5,964 nucleotides of DNA, taken from Betaproteobacteria bacterium (GTDB lineage: Bacteria > Pseudomonadota > Gammaproteobacteria > Burkholderiales > Burkholderiaceae_C). The stretch is taken from NCBI GenBank assembly GCA_025354965.1, contig JANXLW010000144.1:1-5964 (forward strand), in the 5' to 3' direction. The translations under genes were made by a program, and so were the position numbers. Shown here one piece after another: positions 5,774-5,964 of this stretch (positions are counted from its first letter, which is position 1; each line of letters starts with the position of its first letter). The notes below the pieces were generated by a model, which was given only the letters and a program-made list of their open reading frames with translations, was not told where the DNA came from and did not search any database.

Positions 5774-5964
5774 TCAAACACCGCAGAGTTGGCTGACCAG
5801 TTTGTCCACCGATGCAGGCAACGCATCCCCCCGCCAAACCACATGCTGATCCGTCCGGCACAGCACCAGTTTGTGCACATAGGCCGACGGAACCTCAAGG
5901 CCAGGCGGTACATCCACCACCACCAGCGGCATGTGGCGCAAGGCCGCAGCGCTTTGCAAGGCAC
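5774..5964 (-). CDS. C-terminal end of an FAD-dependent aromatic-ring monooxygenase (partial)
   Basis: Only the last 62 or so residues are present and the gene runs off the right edge. The tail reads MPLVVVDVPPGL, then a YVHKLVLCRTDQHVVWRG segment and DALPASVDKLVSQLCGV before TGA. 'LVLxRxDQHVxWRG' near the end is characteristic of the thioredoxin-like C-terminal domain of the PheA/TfdB/MhpA type FAD hydroxylases (COG0654), which use NAD(P)H and oxygen to hydroxylate phenolic substrates. The FAD and NAD(P)H domains lie outside the window, so substrate and pathway cannot be judged. The gene points towards the toxin-antitoxin cluster and probably shares its palindromic terminator. The only in-window start-like codon (TTG at 5959) is internal, not the true start. 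Confidence 0.82.
   Translation of the reverse strand, partial: ALQSAAALRHMPLVVVDVPPGLEVPSAYVHKLVLCRTDQHVVWRGDALPASVDKLVSQLCGV

Noticed and set aside
5455..5964. 169-codon and 94-codon minus-strand frames at the right end
   Set aside because: They are Cys/Arg/Trp-rich readings out of frame with the clear monooxygenase tail, and the longer one runs through the palindrome.
1..5964. CRISPR arrays, tRNA genes, transposases or phage integrase
   Set aside because: I found no regularly spaced repeats, no cloverleaf and no transposase or integrase motifs on either strand.

Overview
The window looks like chromosomal DNA of a betaproteobacterium, most likely the family Comamonadaceae (Rhodoferax/Polaromonas type). 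This is inferred from moderate-to-high GC, the style of the proteins, and intergenic copies of a repeat with a 'TTTGCTATAAAAATAGG'-like core, which I associate with that group. No rRNA, tRNA, CRISPR array or transposase is visible.

Layout. 1-375: an open stretch without a recognised gene, plus one copy of the dispersed repeat (251-296). 376-1869 (minus): a complete M20-family metallopeptidase with an N-terminal membrane anchor. 1870-2166: non-coding, with a second repeat copy in the same orientation (2093-2138). 2167-2804 (minus): a toxin-first type II toxin-antitoxin pair, RelE/ParE-superfamily (Gp49/HigB-like) toxin and XRE-type antidote. 2839-3359 (plus): a possible C-terminal gene scrap, then a palindromic promoter/operator and a HigA-like antitoxin gene broken by an in-frame TAG. 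The first codons of a lost partner toxin may survive just upstream. 3360-3834: intergenic, with an inverted repeat upstream of the next operon. 3835-5483 (plus): a two-gene operon of an XRE-HTH plus ImmA/IrrE zinc-protease fusion and a DUF4411 PIN-like protein, joined by an ATGA overlap and closed by a 32-bp perfect palindrome containing the second stop codon. 5510-5773: nothing recognised. 5774-5964 (minus): the C-terminal end of an FAD-dependent aromatic-ring monooxygenase cut by the window edge.

The central 3.3 kb is a small toxin-antitoxin cluster of one intact classical pair, one dead module and one protease-PIN module, placed between metabolic or housekeeping genes. The most interesting element is the HTH-ImmA/IrrE + DUF4411 operon. 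Its gene order (regulator/protease first, predicted nuclease second), overlap and own terminator suggest a self-contained unit in which the protease-regulator controls a PIN-like RNase. The individual families are known. The mechanism of this pairing is, as far as I can tell, poorly characterised. All functional statements here are inferred from sequence reading alone.
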